Assembly (NCBI GenBank): GCA_015039365.1
Contig: WION01000005.1
Location: forward strand, 1,164,968-1,228,967
Length of the DNA stretch: 64,000 bases
Direction of reading: 5' to 3'
Source: Amanita rubescens
Taxonomy: Eukaryota > Basidiomycota > Agaricomycetes > Agaricales > Amanitaceae
Shown: positions 32,960 to 42,785 of the stretch, one piece after another
Layout of the letters: every line of letters starts with the position of its first letter
Numbering within the stretch: the stretch's first letter is position 1
Made by a program: the position numbers and the translations under genes
Notes under the pieces: model-generated
Databases searched by the model: none
Seen by the model: only the letters and a program-made list of their open reading frames with translations
What the model was told of the DNA's origin: nothing

Positions 32960-33560
32960 CTTCTATGCTAATCCGCGTTACAGTCAAGTTAACATGTAGG
33001 CTGGCGAGAGCCAAGTCATGGAGAAACGTGCCAGGTCGTTAGACGCCATTTCCACACAACGAAGGAGCTTGGAAAAGCCTGAGGGATTGAGGGTTCGAAT
33101 ACATCCGATACATACCTTCCACTGAGCCAGTGCGCCTGGACAACTGGATCTACCGGTGATCACATCGATGAACACGGATTAAAGAGCCGTACAGTAGCAG
33201 GCCGGACCGAACAGGAACCCGTAGCCTGGCAACATGGCAAAAATAGCTGTCAAAGGCTCGGCTCCGAGCCGGTGGTTTTAATGCCGTGCTAATCGGAACC
33301 ACATACCAGGCTTTGTCTCTGCGTATACAGTCACGCGTCTATCAGCGTACCATGTACATGTCCGTCCTTGGATGAGCGCCAAGAAGCGATAATAGTGTTG
33401 TATCCCTGTCACGGTTTCAAGCGGTCTTTGTGTTGCGCGCTGTGCCTCGGGCCTCGGGTGTTCTTTCGGTTCTCCATCGTCTGATGACTTACTCGCGGAA
33501 GAATAATAGGAGTAATAAACGATGTTGGGGAAACCCCGACATACAAAATCCATAAATAAG
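32960..33560 (-). pseudogene. Decayed uncharacterised gene X, copy 2, downstream of F-box copy 4
   Basis: The minus-strand frame MDFVCRGFPNIVYYSYYSS then SDDGEPKEHPRPEAQRATQR runs to a GTATGT donor near 33306. A second block (SVFIDVITGRSSCPGALAQW) ends at another GTATGT donor near 33119. Both blocks have counterparts 3' of F-box copy 3 in the same order. It is therefore part of a duplicated two-gene module. No domain recognised and no full frame. Confidence 0.3.
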
Positions 33561-33694
33561 AACTTTTCGAACCGACACAGTCAAAGAGACTGAAGAACGC
33601 TCTGATAATCGATCGATTGTCTTTTTATTTTGTAACTTGTTAAGCATACCACTCTTGAAAACAGGCGATCGATGCAAACGGCTAGGATTCGGAT

Positions 33695-35369
33695 CTAGGA
33701 CGTATGATTTGCTTCCCGCCCCCGAACAGCCGCGAATATTGGGATCAATCTCTCAACTTCTATCCAATTTGTCCAGTGTGTCTGGTACTCCGTAGAGACT
33801 GACAGGCTTTTGAAAGTGGTAAAATCTATCCTCGCCACCTTCGGAAATATGTCCGAAATGAAGGCAGCAACACGAGGTGGATCATCAATCGGTGAATCGA
33901 AAATCATCAATTCCCGGAGTCCAGTGCCCAACGACCCCCTCGCAGGCCTCTCTTCATAATCGTCGACATTGGTCACATCTATCTTCATGCCAAGAACTTC
34001 CAGTTCGGGACAGTACTTCACAAAGGGAAGGAAAGCGCGAAGCGTCAATTGCAACCGTGCGTGGCTTATTATGAACGATTTCAAATGAGGCCAAGCCCTG
34101 GCTATGAGTGCGACGTCTCCGTCGTCAAAATCAAGGAAGCAAAAACCCGTGTGCTTGAACTCGGATATATGTCGAAAGTGAAGGAGAGGGGATATCGTTT
34201 GAAAGTCCATTAGAACTTCCTGTTCGCCCTCATCCAGAATCGGATCGGTCACCGAAAAATGCACAATGGAAAGGCTATCGTGCGATATGACCGCGGTCAT
34301 ATTGTTGAATAATTCGTGCCATCGGTATTCGCTAGGCAATCCCTTGAAGCTTAGTTCCAAGTGTACGAGAGGTGTGCCATAGGACATTCGCTTCAGGACA
34401 TACAAGCAACTGTCCATGTCGCAGTCCTCCATGCAAAGATGTTGGAGCACAGGAAAGCCTTGTACCCTGCTTGGCGCCAACGGCAAATCAGTGATGGTTT
34501 GACAACAGGATAACTTGAGCTTCATCAATGCCGGAAGTGTGGCGAGGACCTCTGTGAGAGTTCTGAGATCTATGTGGTCCAGACAGAGAGAGCTTAAAGT
34601 TTTCCATAGGCCGAATGATGCGCAGGCATTTGCAGAGTATCTAGAGAATAAAATTCTCCAAGAGGTTACCTGGCCGTCAAGCCCCGGGCCCCCCCTCAGT
34701 TTCAGTGAGCGTAAAGAAGGACATTGCGAGGCCAAGGATTCCAACAGAGAAAATCGCATCCTTTCTGATGCTAGCTCCTTGCCTGACGCATCGATTTCCA
34801 GGCTAGTTATGGTTGGTGAGAGGAAGAGAGAAATATACGGATATATTTCATCATCGATCGCCGTCCAAGTCAATTCTTGGAGTCGTGGCAACAGCCCCGT
34901 TCTTCCACGGGCAGCGCAAGCGAACGACCGGAAGATGCTACAGTCAAGCTTGTAGATCGACATCGCGAATCTACCGCCGGCGCGTGGATTAGATGAATAT
35001 TCAAGAACACGGACACGTGCTGCTGCTACTTCAAAGCGTTCCCAATCGCTGGCGAGCATCGATCTTTGAAAAGACTACAGTTGACGACGTTAAATTCAAA
35101 CGAGTAGTGCCAGGGAAACAGTTACTCACGAGGGTAACTACCCCCTTTTTTTTTACCCGTTCCACCAGGTCGTTGTCCATACAGCGCACCAACGGATCAA
35201 GGTTATCCAATTTGTACCACAATTCGTCAAGCGCTGGCTCCATAAAGCTTCTACACGTCAGGTAGAGTCGGGAAAGCGTCCACTTGTCATCGGTTCCGAT
35301 TTGTTTACATATAAGTCGAAGCAATTCGGGGCATTGTAAGGCGCAACTCGTTGCAGTTGTGGGCGACAT
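33695..35369 (-). CDS. F-box/LRR-like protein, family copy 4
   Basis: Exon 1 (35369-35130) begins MSPTTATSCALQCPELLRLI and has TLSRLYLTCRSFMEPALDEL. It is 9 codons shorter than its sisters because of a gap before the Lys-rich end (ERVKKKGVVTL). A 55-bp intron leads to exon 2 (35074-33695), beginning SFQRSMLASDWERFEVAAAR. Total 1620 nt, 540 codons, open throughout. Landmarks: LSSLCLDHIDLRTLTEVLA, LQHLCMEDCDMDSCLYVLK, LLHFRHISEFKHTGFCFLD, SPIDDPPRVAAFISDIFPKV. Probable SCF adaptor; target unknown. Confidence 0.8.
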
Positions 35370-35634
35370 GGTTATTCAATGCGCAGTACAACGCAGGCAA
35401 TGAAAAAAAAAAAAAGATAATGGATGACTCTCCGTAAAGCATTTTAGAACTGTTTATAAGCATCGAGCCGACGTGCCAGCTGTTCCCATCAGCGGGACTT
35501 GAACTTTTATGCCTTTCTGATTTTAGAATCTGTACTAGTGGCCTCGCGACCTCGGACCCCCTACATACAATGTTTGTTCTGGCAAATTATATAAATCGGA
35601 AAAAACAATACCCTGATAATATATTGACACATAT

Positions 35635-36545
35635 GGTCTCGTGAGCCTATAAATACATGAAGGCCAGGATTGGCCCGCCGCATCCATGAGCACATCTATG
35701 CGCGTCAATTTGTGTTTCCGCCAAGACGACATTGTCTGTTGAGAACTTGGTCATGGAGAGACACGCTAGTCGATGGCATAACGTGGTTTGGTCGCATAGA
35801 CAGGTCGTCCCATTGCGTCAACAACTCCCATAAAGCGAAGTATTGTAGGAGCGTGTTTGCGATGGTGTCGTCATGCCCTCCAGATCCTACCGCCGGGGAT
35901 CAAATTTTTGTAAAGCATTATACGCGGCGATCTCTCGAGCTACGCTCTTTGTTCCTCCTTGTCCATGGCCGTGCTCTATTCCTCCAACTGCGCCACAGTT
36001 AGTTTCGGTGAACAACGGTCATGTTATCCAAGAGACTGACTTTGTACAGTAGATACCCACAAACGCCCGTTCCATTTGTCGAAATAATCAATATCTCCCA
36101 AATGCTGATGGTGTCGGACAACGTTGCGGAGGTTTAGTTGGTTCGACGCTATAATATCCCAGTTAAAGTCGTGAGGCATATCGAATATCGAATGGCGTAT
36201 GTCACGCCGGGGATCAAAATTTTTGTAAAGCATCATACGCGGCGAGCTCTCGAGCTGCACTCTTTGTTCCTGCTTGGCCATTGCCGTGCTCTGTTCCTCC
36301 AACTGTGCCACAGTTAGTTTCGGTGAACAACGGTCATGTTATCCAAGAGACTGACTTTGTACAGTAGATACCCACAAACGCCCGTTCCATTTATCGAAAT
36401 AATCAATATCTCCCAAATGCTGACAGTGTCGGACAACGTTGCGGAGGTTTCGTTGGTTCGACGCTATAATATCCCAGACTTTAACTGGGATTCCCAGTTA
36501 AAGTCGTGAGGCATATCGTATCGATGAAGGCAGCAATGATTAATG
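35635..36545 (-). CDS. Uncharacterised duplicated gene family, copies A and B (314-bp tandem duplication)
   Basis: Copy A runs from about 35640 to 36204 and copy B from 36205 to about 36545. The sequence from CGCCGGGGATC at 35891 recurs at 36205, so the period is 314 bp. On the minus strand, family order is FDIRHSIFDMPHDLNWDII, GDIDYFDKWNGRLWVST, then AQLEEQSTAMAKQEQRVQLE and, after a further junction, DDTIANTLLQYFALWELLTQ with WDDLSMRPNHVMPS. Unequal exchange created a chimeric 95-residue open frame (36311-36024) joining the Gln/Glu-rich helix of B to the FDIRHSIF part of A. No known domain. The longer copy C is at 38040-39306. Confidence 0.45.
36478..36504. repeat. Perfect 13-bp inverted repeat
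   Basis: ACTTTAACTGGGA, one T, then TCCCAGTTAAAGT. In copy A the same site has only ATCCCAGTTAAAGTCG, so the left arm is a new inverted duplication of adjacent sequence within copy B. Confidence 0.85.
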
Positions 36546-36932
36546 ATGTTTGGCTGACATATACTTTCCCACGGTCGATTGCTCCCACTCGTTTCCTAAA
36601 TCTACGTCATACTATACCGAATACGAAACCTGACAACATCCTATTGAAGCACCCTTTTCTTTCGAATTTGTTTGCCTTCTATGGTCTACCTCACCTTCTA
36701 TCGCCAGGGCTTAGACTCTATGTCGGCTAATACTGGATCAAACTCTCGAGTTGCCAATCTTACTAATCCCAACAGACAGCACGGCGAATGCTCTTACACT
36801 GGCCCTGCTACTACCTTTGAACCTGCTGCCCTGTACCCTTGCCCCCACGGCACAAAAACAAAAACAAAAGTCAACGAACAGACAATTATGTAATTGACTA
36901 TCATTAGCTTGCCACAAACAGGAAAAAAGTCA
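36546..36932. other. No gene recognised
   Basis: Spacer between copy B and the three-exon orphan. Short plus-strand open frames have no supporting structure. An A-rich run of AAACAAAAACAAAAG lies near 36857. Confidence 0.3.
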
Positions 36933-37780
36933 TTAGGTTTTAAGAACCCGCTCTGACGTACGAAGAAAGTCAAACAAATTGACGCTGGTACAAGCCACCG
37001 CTTCAGGACCTTCATCGGCATATACGACGTAAAAAACTTTTTCTTGATCTGCAGTGATAAACGCCGGAATACGAAAGACTTCATAGCATGCTTCATCTTC
37101 ATTGAAGGACACAAAAGTCTCCCTCTGAAGCAGCCTCGGAGAATGTTGATATTGGATTATCTCCGTCTCCTCGAGCGAAACGCGAGGCAGATTGATGACC
37201 TCTTCCGACTTGAAAGCTCTAGCAAGGAGGGTGGTGGGATAGTCAGATGGCGCGGGTTCAGATGAGACGTGAATGGCAACGGGAGACTGGGGGAATATAT
37301 AAGGATATTGTTTGCTTAAGAAGGCGTTAATAGGCATGCAGGCTAGACCAGAACACAGGCACGTACTCGAGCTCCACTTTGCGACGAATGAATTCCAGAC
37401 AAACACGTTCTCCGTGTTCAGACATCTTTCTCATCAAGAGCCGGCAGAGAAAGTAACCAGCATGCACCACATGAAGGTGGCTACAGAAAACAGTAGATTA
37501 ACACTATCACACCGTCGAACTTATACGCGGCATACTCGAGCACAGTTCTGCAGTCCGTCTTGAGCACCTTCTCCGAATGTTCGATGTAACGGTCGAATTC
37601 GTCACGGCATGGCATGAAGCCCATTGGGTTCAATGAGTTTGCTTTGTATTCTTGCTGCGCTTTAGTCAATGCTTCTACATCTCTGCGCAAGATGGCTGAG
37701 TGCTCTGTGCAGGTCCTTTCGTATCGATAGAGATCTTGGGACGCTTTGGCTATAATAGCCTGCTCTGCGGCTGTGAACAT
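36933..37780 (-). CDS. Uncharacterised 236-residue protein, three exons
   Basis: Exons 37780-37511, 37425-37367 and 37314-36933 sum to 711 nt (236 residues plus stop) with consistent phases. The donors are GTGATA and the strong GTACGT, and the acceptors are AGAAAG and CTTAAG. The N-terminal half is helical and charged (MFTAAEQAIIAKASQDLYRY, RRDVEALTKAQQEY). The middle exon gives MSEHGERVCLEFIRRKVELD. The C-terminal half looks like a small alpha/beta domain (PQSPVAIHVSSEPAPS, VFRIPAFITADQEKVFYVVY, TSVNLFDFLRTSERVLKT). No signal peptide, membrane segment or known motif. It lies between copies of the duplicated family and on the same strand, but is not itself duplicated. Confidence 0.65.
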
Positions 37781-38039
37781 TATCACCCGCAACCAGTAAG
37801 GTGGAGGGTTCTAGAGAGGAGCTGCTGCCAGACAAAAAGCTGGACTCATGTGACCTCGTGACGCCCTTTCACCGACGTCTGAATCAAGCTTACTTTAGTG
37901 CGAAGACTCATACCTAGATATTGCATGTAATGATAGCGACTCGAAACTTCCCTATTATGACCTTGACTAGACTCCTTTTATATCACTTGGCATAGCTAAC
38001 TCGAGAAGGAGATCTATTTAAATACGCGTAAGTATATTG

Positions 38040-39306
38040 ACATGGTCTCGCGAGCCTATAAATACACGAAGGCCGGGATTGGCGCCGGCCCGCTCCATCC
38101 ATGAACACCTCTATGCGCGTCAATTCGTGTTTCCAAGACGACATTGTCAATTGAGAACTTGGTCATGGAGAGACACGCTAGTCGACGGCATAACGTGGTT
38201 TGGTCGCATAGACAGGTCGTCCCATTGCGTCAACAACTCCCATAAAGCGAAGTATTGTAGGAGCGTGTTTGCGATGGTGTCGTCAGATCCTACAGCCGGG
38301 GATCAAATTTTCGTAAAGCATCATACGCGGCGAGCTCTCGAGCTGCACTCTTTGTTCCAGCTTGGCCATTGCCGTGCTCTGTTCCTCCAACTGTGCCACA
38401 GTTAGTTTCGGTGAACAACGGTCATGTTATCCAAGAGACTGACTTTGTACAGTGGATACCCACAAACGCCCGTTCCATTTGTCGAAATAATCAATATTTC
38501 CCAAATGCTGACGGCGGACAACGTTGTTGAGGTTTCGTCGGTTCGACGCTGTGTCAATAATGTTTAGCATGGTCACGTATGGTCGAGTCGAATGACCTAC
38601 GCTCTTGTTGGTTGCTTGAAGGAGGTGGTCTTGAAACAAACATGATGCATAACATGCTTTGAATTGCGCCTTTTTGTAGCTCGATACAGCACCAACTATA
38701 CACAGCTTACAGCATATGATAGTTGCTACCCGGATAAATATGAACAGGCTAATACGAGGCTTCCATTACTCGTGAGTTGTCAGGGGTGCAATGTCCGACA
38801 GTTGTGAGATATAATATCCCAGTTTAAGTCGTGAGGCATATCGAATATCGAATGGCGTATGTCAAAGACGATGAAGGCGGCAATGATGTTGGGCTGTGGA
38901 ACTGTCCGAGCGGGCTTTAAAATCGCACTCGTAATCCGAGGATCGTCGGACGCTATAATTAGGTCACGTTCAATTGAGAACAGCTCTTTAAACCATTGTA
39001 AATGTAATGATGCCTTTAATTTCCTAATTTCCTGCTCTCGAAGTAGCAGAGCTAGAAACTGTATCCTGAACCTCTCACTGACGCTTCGTCTTTTTGGTAT
39101 CTTCCAACGGTCCGCCGTAATAGTATATTTACAGCGGCGATATTCGGAGATATCATCAAGGCACAAACGGTAGTGCCACCATAATCGACTATCGAGTCAT
39201 TATTGACAGTCGATGTTTCCGGTTCTATATGCGCCGCCGGACATTTCTTGACAGCGATGCGGCTGTTGTCCTTTGCTAATACGACGCCGGGGCATTGCGT
39301 TGCCAA
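38040..39306 (-). CDS. Uncharacterised duplicated gene family, copy C (longest; interrupted by an insertion)
   Basis: From ATG 39306 the frame reads MATQCPGVVLAKDNSRIAVK, then IVDYGGTTVCALMISPNIAA. A 74-bp GTAAAT...TACAG intron leads in frame to FLALLLREQEIRKLKASLHL, WFKELFSIERDLIIAS, PQPNIIAAFIVFDIRHSIF and DMPHDLNWDII. There, relative to copies A and B, 260 bp are inserted (38551-38810). The family part then resumes with GNIDYFDKWNGRLWVST, AQLEEQSTAMAKLEQRVQLE and SDDTIANTLLQYFALWELL, ending near 38145. As it stands the protein probably ends at a stop inside the insertion (...ISHNCRTLHP, 38780). The function is unknown. The Gln/Glu helix could be a coiled coil. Confidence 0.45.
38551..38810. 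other. 260-bp insertion in copy C of the duplicated family
   Basis: Copies A and B read GGTTCGACGCT directly followed by ATAATATCCCAG. In copy C, 260 bp separate these two phrases (starting GTGTCAATAATG, ending CAGTTGTGAG). No clear terminal inverted repeat, target-site duplication or poly-A tail is visible. It could be a small non-autonomous element or retained ancestral intron sequence lost from A and B. Confidence 0.5.
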
Positions 39307-40223
39307 AAATCAGGACCGCGTTAGAGTGTCATTTACGATTGCACCGGTCTTGATGGGAAATTGACTCGTCAAATACAAATCCATACTGGAGCGATGTACG
39401 ATTGAAGTGGTGTGTTGTCGAGATCGACCCGGAGGCCCGCACGAGATGTATAACTTGAACGAGTGAGAATGTTTAAATCTCACAGGTGAAATTTCTGTCT
39501 GACCCATCTTCAACACCTCATGTCGCTGATTGCGATGCGCATGTGGATGTCGGGGGCAATACGGAGTTGTCTTAGTCGGACAGACTGATTCTACACTTTG
39601 GTGAAGAATAAAGCGGTCACCGGATAAGAGTTATCTTTGTCATGCCTATTAGGACAGCTCATGTAGTCAGAAAGACAGCTCAATCAGCTCTAGACATTGC
39701 CTATTCATGGACGTGTAGAAAAAATAGAAAAGATAGGAACCTTTCTGTCTCGGACACAAGGAAACAACGACGGACGGCACATTCAGAGCGGACTTTGGAT
39801 CCAGATCAGAGGGCTCGGTATTTGGCGTATTTTCCCCATTAGAAATGCAATGCGTACAACGCGCAGCAACCATCATTTGTTCTCGATGTCTTCAAACAAA
39901 TATCATTTCGGCGAAGGTGCAGTCGTGATTTACCGTTTAGTCTGTTCAGGTTCAGAATCTCGATTCCTACGAAGAAGCGCACCGAAAAACGGAAGTCAGC
40001 AAAATGACAGATTGGTACAACAAATGCATATGCAACATCTATGGTCCAATACGAGACCTGAAATCATAAGAGCGGCAAGGGAATAAAATAAAACAAATCT
40101 TTGAATGATGTCGTGCAAGCCATGCCCGAAGGTGTTCTCAAATCCAAATCGTATCGTCAGAATCGTAAACATGGCGTGGCATCAAAGAAAGAGAAATAAT
40201 TCATGACTGTGAATAGAAGGACA
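39307..40223. other. No gene recognised
   Basis: Short open frames on both strands only. No repeats shared with the rest of the window were noticed. Confidence 0.3.
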
Positions 40224-41671
40224 CTACTCGGGCACCACTCGCATATAATTGGATGGTACGACTGCGTTGGACGAGGATCAATGATACATCGCCGCACGAA
40301 CGCGAGAAATACTCACTGCCCACTTTTCCGTCCTTATTGACCGCCTCCCACCATTTCCCTGATCGGTCGACAACCTCAAATAGATCCCCCTTGCTAAACG
40401 TGAGTTCATGTGGATCGGTATCACTTCCTTTATCTACACGATAAACATCAGGATCGTCAGTTTCAGGAAGTTAAAGTGGAATAACAACGAACGTACAGCT
40501 GTACATTGCCCGAGCTTTCGCCTTGCTCCCTGCGCTGCCTCTAGCACTCGGACCTCCGCTGGGGGCAGAAGATACGGGCCTGGAATCGGTCCGTAGGTCC
40601 CCGCCCACTGAGCTATTACCAGGGTTGACGCTGACACTCCGAAGGGCACTCGACTGTCGATTATCACCTTCCGCCCCCATTTCTGTCAACTGTGGCAGAC
40701 CGTTTTCGTTTCGGTTCTCGCCAACTGCTTCCTCTACAAACTTGGAATCAGGCGGTTGCATCCCGGCGCTGTCGCGTCTTGCTTTTCGTAATCTTGCTGA
40801 CCTAAGTCTGAACGAGGGCGGTGTAATCGGTGGGAGCTTCCCGCCTAGCCTTCCAAAGCCTCCTGCACGCTCTCCTTCTTCATTTATTACCGCTATGTTG
40901 ATCGGAGTGCGTCCCCCTCCGGAACTCCAACTCCGGTCAAGAGTATAGCGGATAGGTGATGTTTCTGGTGATGAGAAATAAATCACCCAAAGGATGTCAA
41001 CGATGGCTGTAACGAGCCATCCGGCAGCGGTGGCTTTCTGCGATGGCTGTGAGCCGTAGATGTTGTTGTTCACACCGATTGCGGCGAGGACGGTGGTCAT
41101 AGAGGCAAGATGGGCCAGTGTATTCGAGGAAGAATGGAAGGGTTGTGGTGAGAGTAGGGCGGAGATGAGCCAGATGATGAGGATGGTTTGTAGGACAAAG
41201 GCGAGCCATAGTGTACCAATGAACGCGTTGCTTACTGTAACAGGACGTAAACGCCGTCAGCCGCAGCAGATAGATGAAAGGAGGTGAAAGACGGACCTTG
41301 AGCTGTTACGATGGCTTGAGATATAAACCCAAATATCCATGACGACTGTTCGAACGCCGTGAGTGAAATTTGGAAGCGGGGATAGGAGAGGGATATAAGA
41401 GGCGACGTACCACACCGAGAAATAGAGTCACGAGAAAGAAGGGACTACGGGTGGACGGTATGCTCATCGTACTTGTGCGAGAACCCGCGTGGCTTAAGCG
41501 CACAGTAGGGATATCAGTGCGACGACTCCGCTCGAGGTCCGCTGCATCCTGAGGCGTTACATCTGGTGGTGTAGGCTCTGGTGGCGGCGGAAGGACGGGA
41601 GAGACGGGCGTTGGAGAGTCAACTTTTGCCGGAGTTTGGTATGTTGGTTCTGGTGGGGCGACGTCGGACAT
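40224..41671 (-). CDS. SHO1: SHO1-type transmembrane osmosensor with C-terminal SH3 domain
   Basis: Exons follow the SHO1 layout. A proline-rich cytosolic N-terminus (MSDVAPPEPTYQTPAKVDSP) precedes four hydrophobic segments: SPFFLVTLFLGVV; SWIFGFISQAIVTAQ; FIGTLWLAFVLQTILIIWLI; and ATAAGWLVTAIVDILWVIYF after ASMTTVLAAIGVNNNIYG. A long disordered Ser/Gly-rich linker comes next, then an SH3 domain: ARAMYS, DPHELTFSKGDLFEVVDRSG, KWWEAVNKDGKVG. A last short exon, after acceptor CAACGCAG, gives IVPSNYMRVVPE. The ALYSY, GKWW and VPSNY marks identify the SH3. SHO1 feeds osmotic and invasive-growth signals to the HOG and filamentation MAP-kinase pathways by binding a proline motif in Pbs2. All joins keep frame. 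Confidence 0.85.
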
Positions 41672-42785
41672 TCTCCGCTAAGATCGGGGACAATATAGAG
41701 TTGAATATAGGTTGCAGGCGTTGAATTGAACGTTGAAAAAAAGGAAATGGTTGACTTTCCGCGGCCGGAGGCTGTGAAAGCAACTAGGACATGTGCATGA
41801 CGCGGGCGAACACGCCTGGGAAGGGATGGTTGTATTAGTATGGCGTGGGGATTCTGCCCCTGTTGGATTGACTATAATTGGTTAGCGGCGTTTTCGCACA
41901 ATATCATTTGTCCACTTGCGTTGCGCTGACGTGGTGTTCATTTCAATACGGATCCGGGATATTAGCCAACGATGGTGATAAGTAAAGACAAGGACCAGAT
42001 ATCTGTAAACATTGTCATGCGGCCATATAGTCCATCCCAATAAAACATACACACCAGTCCACTCCGTTCTAGAAGGAGAAGATAGAGGTTACCATCATCC
42101 ATGTGTTTGCCGGATCGACTCTTAACCTTCTTTCGATCATGGAGACGGAATTACCATATACTGTAGAATATCCTGATGGCCGTCGTCAAGTTGAGGCTCG
42201 ACAAAGGTAGCTCTTATTGCAGAATACGACGGTGGTCATACTAGAATTGCTCATCGTGCCCTGTTTCGCAAATGCAATGATGACGACAAGATTGAAATAG
42301 CATTGCTGAGCTATTACATGTCAAGTCAACCAGACTTCGGAAAACCGCTCAACAAGCGGGTGTATAAATATAACTCGACTTACGCTCACGATTTACTTCT
42401 AGCTATCTGGATTCTGCAGTGCTGTACGGCACTACTATCAGGAGTCGGGTGAACGTCGGCTCCCGGCACGTGACAAGTTTCTCCGGCGAAGGTTCCGGGC
42501 CGTTTGTACCGTGACAGAGGTATCCTGGCTTGAAACATGGTCCTATGGCTTACCCGCTCTTTTTCCTCTCCCCACGACCGTCCTTTGCTCGTCACTGCGA
42601 AGGCTACGATATTCATATATTCATAGCTTATCACGCTTGGTAATTGCTGTCAAGGCAGGACGCGCACCGGGGAACCAAGTTCCAACGCACTTAAAGTCCG
42701 TTCACGTTCACTGATGGCGCCGCTCTGACTCATTATCTATCTAGTTCGGAAGGAGGTCCGTTCTTATACCACTAGATTTGGGACC
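41672..42785. other. Intergenic between divergent SHO1 and GUT2; no firm gene
   Basis: It holds the promoters of both genes. A fragment near 42205-42350 reads, in one plus frame, VALIAEYDGGHTRIAHRALF, which looks protein-like but lacks a start and splice context. Nothing else is supportable. Confidence 0.35.

Noticed and set aside
35470..35575. tRNA-like signal on the minus strand (GTTCAAGTCCCGC B-box-like and GTCCGAGGTCGCGAGGCC A-box-like)
   Set aside because: T-stem, anticodon stem and acceptor stem do not pair. At best a decayed tRNA-derived sequence.
40224..40300. SHO1 seemed to end prematurely (GMVPE) with one choice of acceptor
   Set aside because: The upstream acceptor CAACGCAG gives the complete SH3 end IVPSNYMRVVPE, so the gene is intact.
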